Positions 18,243 through 26,962 of a stretch of 31,997 nt of DNA are shown one piece after another. How positions within the stretch are numbered: the stretch's first letter is position 1; the number at the start of each line of letters is the position of its first letter. The notes under the pieces are model-generated. The model had not been told where the DNA came from and did no database searches. It saw only the letters and a list, made by a program, of their open reading frames with translations. The translations under genes and the position numbers were made by a program. Source of the DNA: Sphaeroforma sirkka (lineage: Eukaryota > Opisthokonta > Ichthyosporea > Ichthyophonida); contig LUCW03001773.1 of the NCBI GenBank assembly GCA_001586965.3, positions 1 to 31,997 of the forward strand, in the 5' to 3' direction.

Positions 18243-20348
18243 ATGCTGATTCAACTCAGCAAAACACCACAGCTTCCCGCAAGGGTACTAAGGGGTACAT
18301 CTATCAGTCGAAAAGGCCCTCAAATAGACCCTTTTCGATCGTACCTCTCAGTTCTGCACATACATCCTATTCGTCCTACACATGCACGTCGGGCAGAGGG
18401 GTATGAGAAATTGACAGCGCGTGTACAGAACTTCAAGTATAGCGGAGCTCACATATACTCCAATCGCATACAACTGCACACAACTGCTGGCCAGAATAAA
18501 CAAATAGGAATACATGATGCGTGTAGATGCAACAACTCGTATGGTTATTTCTGCCTGCAACCATATCTATTCAGAGGTAGTGGACGGTCATTCAGTACGA
18601 TTGAAGGCAACAGACAAGCCCAGAAGGGAGATGCGGAACAGGAAGAACCACACACAGAATCGATAAGCGAAGCCTATCTGCAGTCAGTTGTGAGCGCACA
18701 GGTGCAGTCGCCGCCACACAGCAGCACAGGTACAGACGCAGATGAAACATCACACATAACGTTAAACATAGATAAGGAGAAGGATGTCGATAGAATAAAA
18801 CCTACTATTCATGACTCCGATACGGAGCGAAGAGGCGGTGGAAATAATAAACCGAATAGCGAGGACGGTACCAACACAGACACACACGACGTAAACGATA
18901 CGGACATAGACAATGCAACATCACAACAACATACACACATATATTCAGACGCAGGTGATGACCCAGATTCATTCGAACCGATGCCACGGGACAAGGCCAA
19001 CTACGAACTCGACCGCATCGCCAAAGTAGGTGGAGTGGTGAATGTGTGCCTTATGTTTATCAAGGGAGGTGCTGGGGTAGTTGTGGGCTCAGCCGGGTTG
19101 CTTGCCAGTGCGGCGGATAGTTGTAGTGATCTGGTAGGTGATGCAGTGCTACTATGGGCTCTAGAGGCCGCCAAAAAGCCCCCAAGTATCGAACATCCCT
19201 GGGGCCACGGCCGCCTGGAAACGGTTGCTAGTTTGGGGACGGGCACGCTTATGCTGGGTGCCGGTTTGAGTGTGGGGTGGCATAGCGGGATAGGGTTGTA
19301 CGATAACTTTATGGCGTCCTACGGCGAGACTATCAGCGAGCACTCTCACATGCTCAACAGTGACTGGTTGCCTCTGGGGATAGGGGTGGCCGTGGTGAGT
19401 ATCCTGAGTAAAGAGTGGCTGTACCGGACTACACTCAAGACCGCCCACAGTGTGGGGGGTTCCCGCGTGCTCGAGGCACACGCACACCACCACCGCAGCG
19501 ATGCACTGTCGGCTGTGGCAGCCTTGTTTGGCTTAGTTGGGGGTATGTACGGTATGGGTTGGGCCGACGGGGTCGCTGGACTATTAGTGAGCTGGCTCAT
19601 CGCCAAGCAGGGTGGTAAGATCTGCTATGAGTCGTTGTCCGAGCTGGCAGATGCGGGGCTGGATGAGGGTGAGTTGAAGGAAATGCTAGTTAGCGCACGC
19701 AGTATCCAGGGGGTGGAGGATATCATACACGAACGGGCTCGTAGACTGGGTCCTTTTGTGGAGTTTCATGCCACTATACTGGTAGACCCCTGGCAGAGTA
19801 TTAGCGGTGCGAGGGATCTGGCGGAAGAGTGTCGGCGTATAGTCATGCGCCAGAACACGCGAGTTAAGTTCTGCCTCATCACAACCCGGCCAAAGCGCTT
19901 TGCGTTCGAGCCCTGCAAGCACACGGGCGAGGGTACACAGGAGTTGAAGGATATGGGCATGGATGAAGGTATCGAGCCCGGCATGCAGGACTTGGGGCTT
20001 TGGGGAGACGATCACAACCATTGCATGGACGAAGGTCAGTCACATTTTAGTAGGCGTGTGATGACCGAGAAGTTGCTGCGAAAGACGGCGAGTAGCTTCC
20101 CCGGGATTACGAGTGTGAATCGCATCACCCTGCACCGGTTGCACGAGGATTACAAGCATATCATGACGGGGTATGTGGTGAATATAACGATTGATTTGGC
20201 CGACAGTGATTTGATGCGGTGCAGACAGATTGCTTTGAAGTTGCAGAAACAGCTGGAGAAGATCGAGTTGCCCGACGGGAGTAGGCCGGTCAAGGAGTGT
20301 GATGTGCACATGGACCTGACTAACATCCCGTCTGAGAGCCTGCAATAG
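18243..20348 (+). CDS. Mitochondrial-type cation diffusion facilitator (MMT1/2-like metal transporter)
   Basis: The first ATG in frame is at 18243, giving 701 residues; the frame is open 19 codons further upstream but without ATG. The N-terminus is Arg/Lys-rich and almost free of acidic residues for about 110 residues, and reaches GRSFS, typical of a mitochondrial presequence. Then comes a Ser/Thr/Asp/His-rich low-complexity stretch to about residue 245. The CDF core runs from about 250 to 470: DSCSD (Asp292, Asp296) in TM2, HPWGHGRLE loop (318-326), KEWLYR (390-395), and HHHRSDALSA with His416 and Asp420 in TM5. This is the DD-HD metal site seen in YiiP/FieF. A cytoplasmic-type C-terminal domain follows, then a second similar segment to the end (VNRITLHRLHEDYKHI). 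CDF proteins export Zn, Fe or Mn by proton antiport; MMT relatives move iron across the mitochondrial membrane. The metal is inferred. The gene has no introns and no defects, in contrast to everything around it. Confidence 0.9.
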   Translation: MLIQLSKTPQLPARVLRGTSISRKGPQIDPFRSYLSVLHIHPIRPTHARRAEGYEKLTARVQNFKYSGAHIYSNRIQLHTTAGQNKQIGIHDACRCNNSYGYFCLQPYLFRGSGRSFSTIEGNRQAQKGDAEQEEPHTESISEAYLQSVVSAQVQSPPHSSTGTDADETSHITLNIDKEKDVDRIKPTIHDSDTERRGGGNNKPNSEDGTNTDTHDVNDTDIDNATSQQHTHIYSDAGDDPDSFEPMPRDKANYELDRIAKVGGVVNVCLMFIKGGAGVVVGSAGLLASAADSCSDLVGDAVLLWALEAAKKPPSIEHPWGHGRLETVASLGTGTLMLGAGLSVGWHSGIGLYDNFMASYGETISEHSHMLNSDWLPLGIGVAVVSILSKEWLYRTTLKTAHSVGGSRVLEAHAHHHRSDALSAVAALFGLVGGMYGMGWADGVAGLLVSWLIAKQGGKICYESLSELADAGLDEGELKEMLVSARSIQGVEDIIHERARRLGPFVEFHATILVDPWQSISGARDLAEECRRIVMRQNTRVKFCLITTRPKRFAFEPCKHTGEGTQELKDMGMDEGIEPGMQDLGLWGDDHNHCMDEGQSHFSRRVMTEKLLRKTASSFPGITSVNRITLHRLHEDYKHIMTGYVVNITIDLADSDLMRCRQIALKLQKQLEKIELPDGSRPVKECDVHMDLTNIPSESLQ

Positions 20349-20564
<216 letters not shown>

Positions 20565-20745
20565 TGTGGTAAAAGTCCCCTTAAACCACTATCAGTGTGG
20601 AGTTAGAATTAATTTACAATTAATTCACACGAGGTGAATTATTTGTAGACCACGTAGACAATCAAATATAAGAATAATAAATACACCGCACTGAGCCTCA
20701 GGAGACTCAGTAGGTTTTAGTATCGTATTTGATGTGTTTACTACA
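20565..20745 (+). repeat. LTR of element 2, upstream copy
   Basis: It starts TGTGGTAAAAGTCCCC and ends TGTGTTTACTACA, so the ends form an inverted repeat TGTGGTAAA/TTTACTACA with one mismatch. A TATA-like AATATAAG lies in the middle and a CTCAGG/CACTGAG-type palindrome follows. It is preceded by a GTAT microsatellite and followed by TTTTACGACTAG, which does not resemble a tRNA primer complement. Confidence 0.85.
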
Positions 20746-20833
20746 TTTTACGACTAGTTACTTTAGGTGTATTATTCGATTTTATCTCGAGGATAATAGT
20801 GGACGGAGAAGTTCATTTTATTGACGAATTACA

Positions 20834-20989
20834 GGAGTTGATCTCCCTCAGAACCGGGTAGCTGAAAGGAGCTTGTAAAGTACGACAGGAGCAAAGTCTT
20901 CCGAGCACAGGGGAGTTGATCTCCCTCAGAACCGGATAGCCGAAAGGAGCTTGCAAACTACGACAGGAGCAAAGTCTTCCGAGCACAGA
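20834..20989. repeat. Two tandem 78-bp units
   Basis: Units 20834-20911 and 20912-20989 start GGAGTTGATCTCCCTCAG and differ at five positions. The period is 26 codons, so a minus-strand frame (RLCSCR, LQAPF, YPVLREINS) stays open through both, but it has no other coding features and is not called as a gene. Confidence 0.85.
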
Positions 20990-21012
20990 TAAGTGAAAAG
21001 AAATCCCCACCT

Positions 21013-21192
21013 TCCGTTTTGCTCGGTTTGATACGTTTGCGTGATTTTCATATATATATATATACATCATGCAGATTTTATTATTATTATAAATCTAGAG
21101 AAAATTGGAGTGATTAGTAATATATACAGAAATTAACAGGTGCCCATTTTATTTAGCTGATGAGCATTTTATTTCTTCTTTCTTTTTTTTTC

Positions 21193-21230
<38 letters not shown>

Positions 21231-21268
21231 TCCGACCATCCGGTCGAATGCTACTAATTTTAATTAAA

Positions 21269-21301
<33 letters not shown>

Positions 21302-21495
21302 TATATATATATCCGTTTTGCTCGGTTTGATACACTTGCGTGATTTATATATATATATATATATTTATATTTTATGCATATTTTTAAAATTATTTTAAAT
21401 CTAGAGCAAATTGGAGTGATTAGTAATATATGCAATTTTTTAGCATTTTTTATTTCTAAATTTTTATAGATTAATTAGTCATCCGACCATTTCCC
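21013..21495. repeat. Direct duplication of about 180-220 bp, 299 bp apart
   Basis: TCCGTTTTGCTCGGTTTGAT begins both copies (21013 and 21312). Shared blocks follow in the same order: TTGCGTGATTT, a TA run, AAATCTAGAG, AAATTGGAGTGATTAGTAAT, a GCATTTT(A/T) stretch and ATCCGACCAT. TA runs expanded differently in the two copies. Nothing coding is seen. Confidence 0.8.
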
Positions 21496-22118
21496 AACAA
21501 CCATTCATTCTTCTTTTGATTTTTTTTTAATCCATCTTCGGTCCGAAAATCCAGATACTTCAATTCCAATGCGACTTTTCAGGCCGTCGTTGACAATCAA
21601 GGCCTCCCTCTGACTAATTAGCAGTCATAGGACGTTTGAACAATGTTTTGACTGGCCTAGTCAATCCACACAACACGAACATGATGCAGTATCGCAGTTA
21701 GGGGTATAGGAGAACGTAATTTGGCGTAGAGAAGGTCGATATGGCAGATTTTCATAGGTGTGGGCGAGTACAGCGACGACAAAGGGCAGATAGAGGTGAT
21801 CAAGAAAAGCAGGTAGCAATGTAGAATCGACAGTGTCAGGCGACGTAGAATGGAAACGTGTGAATTAAGCGCGCGTGAGACAGGTAGCAATGCAGAAGAG
21901 GAGCTAGGCACAGTTTGGGAGAAACTGAGACAGAAAAAATGCGATTTCATTTCAACTCGTATTTTCAACAAATATCAACTACGGGAGCAAGTTTTGGTAA
22001 TCAATTGGCTAGACGAAAAGACTGGCATGGTTAGAAGATCGATTTTTCGAAAATATCTCGGAGTCGAATGTTCGCCATCGTTGCATGCGCGAACTTCGAT
22101 GGTCACGAAAAGCATAGG
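21496..22118. other. Non-coding part of the element 2 leader
   Basis: An open frame from 21850 to 22260 reads across the tRNA-like relic and a TA run and shows no recognisable domain. I see no other feature. The sequence is of ordinary composition, unlike the AT-rich parts on either side, so it may derive from unique sequence captured in the leader. Confidence 0.4.
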
Positions 22119-22195
22119 AAAAAAATATATCACGGGGGGGTATCGAACCCACGACCAACACACAACTAGAAGACATATTTACCGATGTTACAAGA
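22119..22195 (-). pseudogene. tRNA-like Pol III module
   Basis: The minus strand has an A-box-like TTGTAACATCGG (two mismatches), then 32 nt later a B box GGTTCGATACC. The T-arm is GTGGG/TTCGATA/CCCCC with four of five pairs, and a run of seven T follows (22119-22125 on the plus strand). D-arm and acceptor do not pair well. Between the boxes it shares GTGTGTTG and GGTC with the module at 30925. It is a decayed tRNA or tRNA-derived SINE head. Confidence 0.45.
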
Positions 22196-22199
22196 CAGA

Positions 22200-22209
22200 A
22201 TACATTTTC

Positions 22210-22243
<34 letters not shown>

Positions 22244-23022
22244 TTAAATTTCCATTCTAGAGAGAAAGGAAGTCAACGTAAGTGAATCAGCCGTAGGACC
22301 AACATAGCCTGGTACGGTTGTATGATTGTTGGTGAAAACTAAGGAGAACGTTATCACCGACGTATAAGGCGAATCGTCAAGATGCAGCGGACTCTTGCAA
22401 AGTACAGAAGAAATAGTACATGCAAAAGTAGACAGCACTTATCAGGCATCGTGCAAGTACACTCAAGTTGGTTTGAATAAGGAATTTGTTTTTTGGTTTT
22501 CCAACTTCATAACCGATGTAACTACCTTGGGCTTCAAGGTTATTCTTGGGAACCTTGACCTGAACTTCCTGGCTGCAGGCCTCGGATTTGATTGATGTTG
22601 GAGTACAGTGGTCCGAAGGTTGGATTAAAGGAGCATTCAGAACGCTAGAACACGACAGGCGGTTGATCATTGAACACGCTTCGAGTCTATCAGCAACTCT
22701 TAATTACTCCTATAGACAAAGCAAAGGAGAGCAAAACGAGTACTCATTAACAAAACCAACCCAAACAAAATGATTAGCAATCATCAAGGAGCAAGGTGTA
22801 TTCGAGCGCAACGAGTTTTCGGGGACCCGCAAGCAGACCTTGTAGACATCAACATGATTCAATGATAATTAGCTATTTTGGTATCACGAGAGGAGAACGG
22901 CGGAAGAAAGTGTGTAACACAAATGGCTGAAGTCAACTATTATATAATAGCCGACACTCCTTCAATCTGGACCAACTATTCATCAACAACACAAAGCCAT
23001 ACATCGAAGTCTTAACATCAAG
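22200..23022. other. Leader segment before gag of element 2
   Basis: A TA run (22212-22243) is followed by about 780 bp without a credible gene. At 22879 TGGTATCACGAG resembles the TGGTATCAGAGC primer site used with initiator tRNA-Met by many LTR elements, with one inserted base, but no LTR end lies just before it. A minus-strand frame near 22430-22600 (EVQVKVPKNNLEAQGSYIGY) looks protein-like but is unrecognised. Confidence 0.35.
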
Positions 23023-23880
23023 ATGCCTATGCGTCCAACACCCCGTAGCCCTCGACGCACTCGTCGCGACGGCAAAGCAACCCAGAGATCTTTGTCAGAT
23101 TTCGAGCAGACCCACCAAGGAGGCACAGCTTCTTCGCGCCAGACAGTAGCATCGCGTCGAAGAGATGAACAACCGCGACATGAACAGACAGACCAAGACG
23201 TGGGCCAGGCAGCAAGTAGGCGACATCAGTTGGGGCACGGGTCTCGCTTATCGGCAAGAGGGAGAGCAGATCCAGAAGACAGTGAGGTGCAATTTGTGAT
23301 TAGGCATACTAGTCGTTCAAAGTCTGCTGAACCAGCAGCTGAGCGACACAGGGTAGCCAATGTCCGAGGTACTTCGGGCATTCATTCAGCGGGTGATAGA
23401 CCGTATTCATGGCAACCTTTTCACCGAGCACCTGAACGAGATTTCACTCGAAAGCGAACTCGATCGGGGAGTTTTACCAGTGCAAGTCAGGATTCCCTCG
23501 CAGGCAACGGGGATGAGCGACAAGTCCAACGGCATAGAAATATGTCAGGGTGGGCCACGGGCACTCGTCAGCAAAACTCTGACGAAATCAGGGGCCGACA
23601 GCTAGAGCAATATTTGAGCGACCCACATGGGGATTATCGTAGGGAAGCCGAACGAAAACAACTACGTAGACGATGGGAACTCAGCCGACAGCACCGAGAC
23701 TTCGCGCGATCGATACAGGATATGCGCAAGGCTAGTTACGTTGACGACGGTAAGCGCAAGTATAGTGACGTCGACGACGGTAAGCGCAAGTCTAGTGATG
23801 TCGACGACGGTAATGTTCATGGCAGCAGAAAACGACCGCACAAAGACGAACAGGCGAGAGCCGATCATGACACCAGCGCA
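23023..23880 (+). pseudogene. Element 2 Gag, basic N-terminal part
   Basis: It starts at ATG 23023 (MPMRPTPRSPRRTRRDGK). It is rich in Arg, Ser, Gln and Asp, probably disordered and nucleic-acid binding. Near its end lies a 30-bp repeat coding VDDGKRKYSD-VDDGKRKSSD-VDDGN (23740-23814). The frame stays open to 23946, but the capsid sequence is in frame 2 from about 23865 (IMTPAQWNEHRRAMCQRLEG), so a frame change lies between about 23814 and 23880. Both frames are open over 300 bp, which makes the exact point uncertain. Whether this is a lesion or a programmed shift cannot be decided from one copy. Confidence 0.65.
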
Positions 23881-25096
23881 GTGGAACGAGCATCGCCGAG
23901 CCATGTGTCAACGCCTCGAAGGGAAGATATCCTTCTTTGTGGATGAACTTTGTCGAGCACAGAGAAACTACGATGTCCCAAGATGTACATTACTAACGTC
24001 CACGATCGATACGTTGAAAGGAGCGTTGAATACTCAATTGGAAGCTATCAGGAAGAACAGAGCTCCGGAGCCACGGACATGGCCTGATTGGCCTTTAGAC
24101 CGTTATCAATTAAGCAGCACAGCCGATAGAGACACACGAGGGGCGCTAGAAGAGGCACTGAAGAACGCCCATGTCTCAGGACTAGATGAGTCGTGGATGG
24201 TACGTTGGTTCTATAAGGTACTCATACATTTTAAGGCAGCAAAGGCCACAATTGACTATCTCCGTGACAACCATAATGAGCTGAGGGTATATCCGGCGGA
24301 ACAGGTCATAGACCAAATCTGTCAACATGAGAGCAAGGCCACCGTAGACCCTACCTTTAAGAAGTTGGCGAAGGGTAATCCCCGCACCAAGGGTGTAGAG
24401 TCAGCCAGGGAACATTTGAACAAGATTGTGGAAGTTCACAAGAGAGCCTGGGAGCGAGCAGATAAGGGCAAGGACTTTCCTAAGCGGTTGCTTAATCACT
24501 GCCTCATACAGGCCCTCGAGGACCTGACAGGTAATATGACGTATGAACGCACGCTACAACACCACATAGGTTGGGACCACCTGGAGACTGAAGACCTTCT
24601 CCGCATTTTAAATCCAGACATACAAGAAACCGATGCCATCCTCAGACAACGGGTACGGACACAGATGAATGTGGGGGATAGGCGTAGACAGTTTCCAGCC
24701 CAACAACGAGATCGTAATTTGAATACGAATACAGGAGGAGGCAGCACACAACGCACAAGCACGTCTACGACCACCACGTGTTACGCGTGCAGAGCGGGTG
24801 CCCCACCCAGTTTCAGGCATATATCATCCTGCAAGCACTACCAGTCGAACAAAAGGGTTGGATTCACATCCAGCTCGGGCCGAGGATTTAAGCAAGGCGT
24901 ATCCTTCGATAAGAGTTTGCCCGCGGTCAACACCATTACGGCTCTAACAGACTCGGACGACCAGCAAACGGAGCAGGAGGAGACCACGCCTACAGACACA
25001 CACATTGCTTCCATACTGGCACACTCAGACGAAATCGAACAGGGTGAGTTAGAAGAGGATGCAACGTGGGAAACCATAGGCAGCGATCAGGAATAG
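23865..25096 (+). CDS. Element 2 Gag, capsid and zinc-knuckle part, ending at TAG before Pol
   Basis: In frame 2 (open from 23627) the capsid-like region runs from TPAQWNEHRRAMCQ through KISFFVDELCRAQRNYD, SGLDESWMVRWFYKVLIHFK and FPKRLLNHCLIQALEDLTGN. A zinc knuckle CYACRAGAPPSFRHISSC (CX2CX9HX3C) follows near 24780, and then an acidic tail (TDSDDQQTEQEE, EQGELEEDATWETIGSDQE). The stop is TAG at 25094-25096. The next codons are open in the same frame into the protease. The tail and the stop position match copy A (TWESIADHA, TGA), so the terminator is conserved. Confidence 0.7.
25094..25096 (+). promoter_or_regulatory. Candidate readthrough stop codon between Gag and Pol
   Basis: GAA-TAG-GAC-GTA-AGG-GTG: the frame before (Gag) and after (Pol) is the same. 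Copy A has GCA-TGA-GAG-GTG-AGG-GTG at the same place (12135-12137), and element 1 has CAC-TGA-CAG at 4140-4142. No start codon or frame change is needed to enter Pol. The G after TAG and the conserved purine-rich stretch are compatible with readthrough. Confidence 0.5.
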
Positions 25097-26137
25097 GACG
25101 TAAGGGTGTCGGATGTAGATGCAACTTTAGTTTTCCCGTCTAGCACACCTGTGATACTATCGATCAAAGATCCATTACTTTCAATGGACAATCGAGTATT
25201 CATATCCATCCTGATTAACGGTAAGACATGCAGGGCGTTAGTAGATTCTGGGGCAAACAGAAGTTGCATTGATTCGACATCCGCACACGATTGGGGATTG
25301 CAAATTAAGTCGGCTCCGGAGGGATCCTATATATACCTAGCTGATCGTAGTCTTCGTACACGGCGAATAGGCTCAACCGTACAAACTCCAGTACGATATG
25401 GTCTAGAGCTCACAGAACAGTCTTTCGAGCTAATGAATCTACCACCGGCTATCGACGCGATCGTAGGCCAGGATCTTATGCCTGGCTTAGGGCTATACGT
25501 GGGAGGCCTTCAATCGCCATTCTCACCCATAGATCCAACGGAGCTAGACAAACTATTGGAACCAATACCGTTGAGACGACCACCAGATTTGACCGAGGAA
25601 ACCGGTGTTCGCCTGGAACTAGACAAGGAACTGAGGGACAATGACGGTATTCGAGAAAAGGACAGGTGCAGACTGGAAGGAGGCGAAGTTAGATTGCCAG
25701 TGACACCAGATCAAGCTGCAAGGATGCGGAAGGCAGTAAGGAACTTTGTAGCAGACAAATGGATACCATGGGTAGATAGACAGGTGCAGAAGTGGATTCA
25801 AGATTTGGTCATAGTTCAAAGGGATACAGCCACTTCCGTTAACTTACCCTTGCTCGCCGTGCCAGAGTATACTCAATCTGGAGAACTAAAGAAAGTGCGA
25901 GTGTGTTTGGACCTCAGAGCGGTGAATGCATTAATACCGGCGGATCAGTTCATTACTCCCCGTATCAACGACATCATTGGTAACATCACAGGGAAGAGAT
26001 ATTACACGACATTGGATCTAACCGCAGCGTATCATCGACTCCCATTTCACCCTGATTCTCAGTATCTATTCAGTTTCACACATGGCAAGAGCCAGTATTC
26101 CTTTACATCAGCGCCATTTGGACTACACACACTGACA
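25097..26137 (+). pseudogene. Element 2 Pol: protease and N-terminal half of reverse transcriptase
   Basis: Directly after the TAG the frame reads VRVSDVDATLVFPSSTP, KDPLLSMDNRVFISILINGK and the protease site ALVDSGANRSCID (D-S-G intact) with IDAIVGQDLMPGLGLY. Reverse transcriptase starts near 25830 (SVNLPLLAVPEYTQSG, VRVCLDLRAVNALIP) with the first catalytic Asp in RYYTTLDLTAAYHRLPFH and the SAPFGLHT block. An in-frame TAG at 26138-26140 then interrupts; the sequence continues in the same frame (QFQRTLSVILQGLPAYH). Confidence 0.88.
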
Positions 26138-26140
26138 TAG

Positions 26141-26962
26141 CAGTTTCAGCGTACACTGAGTGTGATATTGCAAGGACTTCCGGCATACCACTACCTGTAC
26201 GACATCGTAATAGCAACAGATGACTACGAGGAACACGTACGAGTAGTGAAAGAGGTCATTCGGCGGCTGACGTACCACAGTTTCAAGCTAAACCCTTCAA
26301 AATGTCATTTTGCAGTCAAAGAAGTCATGATCCTAGGGAAGCGAGTATCGAAGGCCGGAATTGATATTTGCCATGAAAAGCAGGCCAAGCTCATTGACTG
26401 GCCAACCCCGAAGAAGTACAAAGACATTGCATCGGCCTTGGGATTAGCCAACTTTCTTCACGAGCACCTACCAAACTTTGCAGAGGTAGTTGCCCCACTC
26501 CGGGAATTTGTAAGACTGAAGCCTAAGGAAATCATTGGAGACAGGTGGGAACAGAGACACCAGCAAGCTTGGGAGGCCATGAAGCAAGCCATAGTTGAGG
26601 CAGTATTGTTGAAATTTCCCGTCGACGGAGTACCTTTACAACTCGAAACGGATGCAAGCGACTACGGTATTGGAGGTGCATTGTTCCAGACCATAGAAGG
26701 GAAGAAGCAATACCTAATGTTCTTCAGCAAGACCCTCAACGCAGCACAGCGCAATTACGCAACACCCATGAAGGAATTATTGGCCTTGGTATACGGTCTC
26801 TCACATTTCCGGGATCATCTCGAAGGTCAGCACTTTTCAGTGTTGACTGATCACAAAGCTTTGGTGTATATGAACACACAGCTAAAGCTGAATCCGATGC
26901 TACAACGATGGCATCACATCATAGCGCCTTTCAATTTTACTATCTCGCACATCCGGGTATAA
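26141..26962 (+). pseudogene. Element 2 Pol: RT catalytic half with mutated YLDD, and RNase H
   Basis: The RT active site reads Y-L-Y-D (26192-26203) instead of Y-L-D-D: a GAC to TAC change removes one of the two metal-binding Asp residues. The thumb follows (LTYHSFKLNPSKCHFAV, ILGKRVSKAGIDI). RNase H is intact in sequence: LQLETDASDYGIGGALFQ, YATPMKELLALVYGL, VLTDHKALVYMNTQLK. The frame ends at 26962 because one base is missing in the HIPGIKN block; the continuation is in frame 1. Confidence 0.88.

Noticed and set aside
18209..18406. 65-codon ATG frame near the transporter start
   Set aside because: It overlaps the transporter presequence in another frame and has no similarity or context of its own.
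20813..21070. Minus-strand frame with two 26-residue repeats
   Set aside because: The repeat is a 78-bp DNA tandem duplication; the flanking residues come from microsatellite, and there is no conserved domain.
21850..22260. 136-codon plus-strand frame in the element 2 leader
   Set aside because: It reads through a tRNA-like relic and ends in a TA microsatellite; no domain is visible.
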